Assembly (NCBI GenBank): GCA_012656075.1 | Contig: JAAKBF010000324.1 | Span: forward strand, 1-64,000 | DNA: 64,000 bases | Direction: 5' to 3' | Origin: Phytophthora hibernalis | Taxonomy: Eukaryota; Oomycota; Peronosporomycetes; Peronosporales; Peronosporaceae | In this document: positions 58,301 through 64,000 of the stretch, in pieces | How the letters are laid out: the number at the start of each line of letters is the position of its first letter | Position numbering within the stretch: position 1 is the stretch's first letter | Translations under genes and position numbers: made by a program | The notes under the pieces: model-generated | The model's input: only the letters and a program-made list of their open reading frames with translations | Told to the model about the DNA's origin: nothing | The model's database searches: none

Positions 58301-61300
58301 CACCTTTCCCATGGCCTGGTACTGCTGAAGTTGAGCAAGACATTCACGACGTTTTGCTTGACCACAGATTTAAGTTGGTTTCATCCATGTACAGGATCAC
58401 CTTTCCCATGGCCTGGTACTGCTGAAGTTGAGCAAGACATTCACGATGGTTTTGCTTGACCACAGATTTAAGTTGGTTTCATCCATGTACAGGATCACCT
58501 TTCCCATGGCCTGGTACTGCTGAAGTTGAGCAAGACATTCACGATGGTTTTGCTTGACCACAGATTTAAGTTGGTTTCATCCATGTACAGGATCACCTTT
58601 CCCATGGCCTGGTACTGCTGGAAGTTGAGCAAGACATTCACGATGGTTTTGCTTGACCACAGATTTAAGTTGGTTTCATCCATGTACAGGATCACCTTTC
58701 CCATGGCCTGGTACTGCTGAAGTTGAGCAAGACATTCACGATGGTTTTGCTTGACCACAGATTTAGTTGGTTTCATCCATGTACAGGATCACCTTTCCCA
58801 TGGCCTGGTACTGCTGAAGTTGAGCAAGACATTCACGATGGTTTTGCTTGACCACAGATTTAAGTTGGTTTCATCCATGTACAGGATCACCTTTCCCATG
58901 GCCTGGTACTGCTGAAGTTGAGCAAGACATTCACGATGGTTTTGCTTGACCACAGATTTAAGTTGGTTTCATCCATGTACAGGATCACCTTTCCCATGGC
59001 CTGGTACTGCTGAAGTTGAGCAAGACATTCACGATGGTTTTGCTTGACCACAGATTTAAGTTGGTTTCATCCATGTACAGGATCACCTTTCCCATGGCCT
59101 GGTACTGCTGAAGTTGAGCAAGACATTCACGACGTTTTTGCTTGACCACAGATTTAAGTTGGTTTCATCCATGTACAGGATCACCTTTCCCATGGCCTGG
59201 TACTGCTGAAGTTGAGCAAGACATTCACGATGGTTTTGCTTGACCACAGATTTAAGTTGGTTTCATCCATGTACAGGATCACCTTCCCATGGCCTGGTAC
59301 TGCTGAAGTTGAGCAAGACATTCACGACGTTTTTGCTTGACCACAGATTTAAGTTGGTTTCATCCATGTACAGGATCACCTTTCCCATGGCCTGGTACTG
59401 CTGAAGTTGAGCAAGACATTCACGACGTTTTTGCTTGACCACAGATTTAAGTTGGTTTCATCCATGTACAGGATCACCTTTCCCATGGCCTGGTACTGCT
59501 GAAGTTGAGCAAGACATTCACGACGTTTTTGCTTGACCACAGACTTAAGTTGGTTTCATCCATGTACAGGATCACCTTTCCCATGGCCTGGTACTGCTGA
59601 AGTTGAGCAAGACATTCACGATGGTTTTGCTTGACCACAGACTTAAGTTGGTTTCATCCATGTACAGGATCACCTTTCCCATGGCCTGGTACTGCTGAAG
59701 TTGAGCAAGACATTCACGATGGTTTTGCTTGACCACAGATTTAAGTTGGTTTCATCCATGTACAGGATCACCTTTCCCATGGCCTGGTACTGCTGAAGTT
59801 GAGCAAGACATTCACGATGGTTTTGCTTGACCACAGATTTAAGTTGGTTTCATCCATGTACAGGATCACCTTTCCCATGGCCTGGTACTGCTGAAGTTGA
59901 GCAAGACATTCACGACGTTTTTGCTTGACCACAGACTTAAGTTGGTTTCATCCATGTACAGGATCACCTTTCCCATGGCCTGGTACTGCTGAAGTTGAGC
60001 AAGACATTCACGATGGTTTTGCTTGACCACAGATTTAAGTTGGTTTCATCCATGTACAGGATCACCTTTCCCATGGCCTGGTACTGCTGAAGTTGAGCAA
60101 GACATTCACGATGGTTTTGCTTGACCACAGATTTAAGTTGGTTTCATCCATGTACAGGATCACCTTTCCCATGGCCTGGTACTGCTGAAGTTGAGCAAGA
60201 CATTCACGATGGTTTTGCTTGACCACAGATTTAAGTTGGTTTCATCCATGTACAGGATCACCTTTCCCATGGCCTGGTACTGCTGAAGTTGAGCAAGACA
60301 TTCACGACGTTTTTGCTTGACCACAGATTTAAGTTGGTTTCATCCATGTACAGGATCACCTTTCCCATGGCCTGGTACTGCTGAAGTTGAGCAAGACATT
60401 CACGATGGTTTTGCTTGACCACAGATTTAAGTTGGTTTCATCCATGTACAGGATCACCTTTCCCATGGCCTGGTACTGCTGAAGTTGAGCAAGACATTCA
60501 CGACGTTTTTGCTTGACCACAGATTTAAGTTGGTTTCATCCATGTACAGGATCACCTTTCCCATGGCCTGGTACTGCTGAAGTTGAGCAAGACATTCACG
60601 ATGGTTTTGCTTGACCACAGATTTAAGTTGGTTTCATCCATGTACAGGATCACCTTTCCCATGGCCTGGTACTGCTGAAGTTGAGCAAGACATTCACGAC
60701 GTTTTGCTTGACCACAGACTTAAGTTGGTTTCATCCATGTACAGGATCACCTTTCCCATGGCCTGGTACTGCTGAAGTTGAGCAAGACATTCACGACGGT
60801 TTTGCTTGACCACAGATTTAAGTTGGTTTCATCCATGTACAGGATCACCTTTCCCATGGCCTGGTACTGCTGAAGTTGAGCAAGACATTCACGATGGTTT
60901 TGCTTGACCACAGATTTAAGTTGGTTTCATCCATGTACAGGATCACCTTTCCCATGGCCTGGTACTGCTGAAGTTGAGCAAGACATTCACGATGGTTTTG
61001 CTTGACCACAGATTTAAGTTGGTTTCATCCATGTACAGGATCACCTTTCCCATGGCCTGGTACTGCTGAAGTTGAGCAAGACATTCACGATGGTTTTGCT
61101 TGACCACAGATTTAAGTTGGTTTCATCCATGTACAGGATCACCTTTCCCATGGCCTGGTACTGCTGAAGTTGAGCAAGACATTCACGACGTTTTTGCTTG
61201 ACCACAGACTTAAGTTGGTTTCATCCATGTACAGGATCACCTTTCCCATGGCCTGGTACTGCTGAAGTTGAGCAAGACATTCACGATGGTTTTGCTTGAC

Positions 61301-64000
61301 CACAGACTTAAGTTGGTTTCATCCATGTACAGGATCACCTTCCCATGGCCTGGTACTGCTGAAGTTGAGCAAGACATTCACGATGGTTTTGTTGACCACA
61401 GATTTAAGTTGGTTTCATCCATGTACAGGATCACCTTTCCCATGGCCTGGTACTGCTGAAGTTGAGCAAGACATTCACGACGTTTTTGCTTGACCACAGA
61501 TTTAAGTTGGTTTCATCCATGTACAGGATCACCTTTCCCATGGCCTGGTACTGCTGAAGTTGAGCAAGACATTCACGATGGTTTTGCTTGACCACAGATT
61601 TAAGTTGGTTTCATCCATGTACAGGATCACCTTTCCCATGGCCTGGTACTGCTGAAGTTGAGCAAGACATTCACGATGGTTTTGCTTGACCACAGATTTA
61701 AGTTGGTTTCATCCATGTACAGGATCACCTTTCCCATGGCCTGGTACTGCTGAAGTTGAGCAAGACATTCACGATGGTTTTGCTTGACCACAGATTTAAG
61801 TTGGTTTCATCCATGTACAGGATCACCTTTCCCATGGCCTGGTACTGCTGAAGTTGAGCAAGACATTCACGACGTTTTTGCTTGACCACAGATTTAAGTT
61901 GGTTTCATCCATGTACAGGATCACCTTTCCCATGGCCTGGTACTGCTGAAGTTGAGCAAGACATTCACGATGGTTTTGCTTGACCACAGATTTAAGTTGG
62001 TTTCATCCATGTACAGGATCACCTTTCCCATGGCCTGGTACTGCTGAAGTTGAGCAAGACATTCACGACGTTTTGCTTGACCACAGACTTAAGTTGGTTT
62101 CATCCATGTACAGGATCACCTTTCCCATGGCCTGGTACTGCTGAAGTTGAGCAAGACATTCACGATGGTTTTGCTTGACCACAGATTTAAGTTGGTTTCA
62201 TCCATGTACAGGATCACCTTTCCCATGGCCTGGTACTGCTGAAGTTGAGCAAGACATTCACGATGGTTTTGCTTGACCACAGACTTAAGTTGGTTTCATC
62301 CATGTACAGGATCACCTTTCCCATGGCCTGGTACTGCTGAAGTTGAGCAAGACATTCACGATGGTTTTGCTTGACCACAGATTTAAGTTGGTTTCATCCA
62401 TGTACAGGATCACCTTTCCCATGGCCTGGTACTGCTGAAGTTGAGCAAGACATTCACGATGGTTTTGCTTGACCACAGATTTAAGTTGGTTTCATCCATG
62501 TACAGGATCACCTTTCCCATGGCCTGGTACTGCTGAAGTTGAGCAAGACATTCACGACGTTTTTGCTTGACCACAGATTTAAGTTGGTTTAATCCATGTA
62601 CAGGATCACCTTTCCCATGGCCTGGTACTGCTGAAGTTGAGCAAGACATTCACGACGTTTTTGCTTGACCACAGATTTAAGTTGGTTTCATCCATGTACA
62701 GGATCACCTTTCCCATGGCCTGGTACTGCTGAAGTTGAGCAAGACATTCACGACGGTCTTTGCTTGACCACAGACTTAAGTTGGTTTCATCCATGTACAG
62801 GATCACCTTTCCCATGGCCTGGTACTGCTGAAGTTGAGCAAGACATTCACGATGGTTTTGCTTGACCACAGATTTAAGTTGGTTTCATCCATGTACAGGA
62901 TCACCTTTCCCATGGCCTGGTACTGCTGAAGTTGAGCAAGACATTCACGACGTTTTTGCTTGACCACAGATTTAAGTTGGTTTCATCCATGTACAGGATC
63001 ACCTTTCCCATGGCCTGGTACTGCTGAAGTTGAGCAAGACATTCACGATGGTTTTGCTTGACCACAGATTTAAGTTGGTTTCATCCATGTACAGGATCAC
63101 CTTTCCCATGGCCTGGTACTGCTGAAGTTGAGCAAGACATTCACGACGTTTTTGCTTGACCACAGACTTAAGTTGGTTTCATCCATGTACAGGATCACCT
63201 TTCCCATGGCCTGGTACTGCTGAAGTTGAGCAAGACATTCACGATGGTTTTGCTTGACCACAGATTTAAGTTGGTTTCATCCATGTACAGGATCACCTTT
63301 CCCATGGCCTGGTACTGCTGAAGTTGAGCAAGACATTCACGACGTTTTTGCTTGACCACAGACTTAAGTTGGTTTCATCCATGTACAGGATCACCTTTCC
63401 CATGGCCTGGTACTGCTGAAGTTGAGCAAGACATTCACGATGGTTTTGCTTGACCACAGATTTAAGTTGGTTTCATCCATGTACAGGATCACCTTCCCAT
63501 GGCCTGGTACTGCTGAAGTTGAGCAAGACATTCACGATGTTTTTGCTTGACCACAGACTTAAGTTGGTTTCATCCATGTACAGGATCACCTTTCCCATGG
63601 CCTGGTACTGCTGAAGTTGAGCAAGACATTCACGATGGTTTTGCTTGACCACAGATTTAAGTTGGTTTCATCCATGTACAGGATCACCTTTCCCATGGCC
63701 TGGTACTGCTGAAGTTGAGCAAGACATTCACGACGTTTTGCTTGACCACAGACTTAAGTTGGTTTCATCCATGTACAGGATCACCTTTCCCATGGCCTGG
63801 TACTGCTGAAGTTGAGCAAGACATTCACGATGGTTTTGCTTGACCACAGATTTAAGTTGGTTTCATCCATGTACAGGATCACCTTTCCCATGGCCTGGTA
63901 CTGCTGAAGTTGAGCAAGACATTCACGACGTTTTTGCTTGACCACAGACTTAAGTTGGTTTCATCCATGTACAGGATCACCTTTCCCATGGCCTGGTACT
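43277..64000 (-). repeat. 98-bp tandem satellite derived from an IS630/Tc1-like transposase gene, about 211 copies
   Basis: The unit on the + strand starts GACCACAGATTTAAGTTGG and ends ATGGTTTTGCTT. Unit 1 begins at 43277, unit 2 at 43375, and the array runs off the window. On the - strand each unit encodes the NHRECLAQLQQYQAMG and DETNLNLW part of the transposase. Because 98 is not a multiple of three, the frame changes in each unit and stops occur every few units; the array is not coding. Recurrent variants are ATGGTTTT, ATGTTTTT, ACGTTTTT, ACGTTTT and ACGGTTTT near the unit junction; CAGATTTAAG or CAGACTTAAG; and TTTCATCC or TTTAATCC. Single-base length changes occur at 48021, 53213, 58765, 59283, 61341, 61391 and 63493, and a 2-bp loss near 55100. 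Confidence 0.97.

Noticed and set aside
43277..64000. CRISPR array
   Set aside because: There are no unique spacers; the whole 98-bp period is repeated and derives from a transposase gene.

Overview
The window looks like nuclear DNA of a eukaryote, most likely an oomycete or a related stramenopile. The evidence is tRNA genes with internal Pol III promoters, no encoded CCA and a T4 terminator; a FAR1/MULE-type transposase with a candidate spliceosomal intron; and IS630/Tc1-like and MULE-like transposase fragments of the kind common in oomycete genomes. The species assignment is inference. There are no bacterial operons, rRNA genes or CRISPR arrays.

Region 1 (1-35503) is a head-to-tail tandem array with a 407-bp unit. 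Every unit carries one tRNA-Glu gene, anticodon TTC, on the + strand. I count 86 full-length copies plus a cut copy at each end. 83 appear intact and three have indels in the T arm. The left 7.4 kb holds most of the variation in sequence and unit length. From about 11.5 kb to 35.1 kb the units are essentially identical. The array stops abruptly inside the D arm of a tRNA gene.

Region 2 (35504-43276) is low-copy, transposon-rich DNA. It holds a pair of 65-bp imperfect repeats; a + strand gene for a putative Fe(II)/2-oxoglutarate oxygenase fused to zinc fingers, broken by two one-base frameshifts; and a convergent - strand FAR1/MULE transposase gene with one probable 89-bp intron and two one-base frameshifts. 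Next come AT-rich DNA with strong hairpins, a badly decayed DDE transposase pseudogene on the + strand, about 1 kb without a recognisable gene, and the C-terminal-side remnant of an IS630/Tc1-like transposase on the - strand.

Region 3 (43277-64000, running off the window) is a second tandem array with a 98-bp unit and about 211 copies. The unit is a piece of that IS630/Tc1-like transposase gene, including its first catalytic aspartate. The array starts exactly where the surviving remnant ends, so the birthplace of the satellite is visible. Subtype substitutions recur at multiples of 98 bp and show segmental duplication within the array.

The notable result is two very large satellites only 7.8 kb apart: one made of apparently functional tRNA genes, the other made from a transposase gene, separated by damaged mobile elements. 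Three of the four one-base frameshifts in the two better-preserved genes fall in G4/C4 runs where G5/C5 would restore the frame. They may therefore be sequencing errors rather than real decay.
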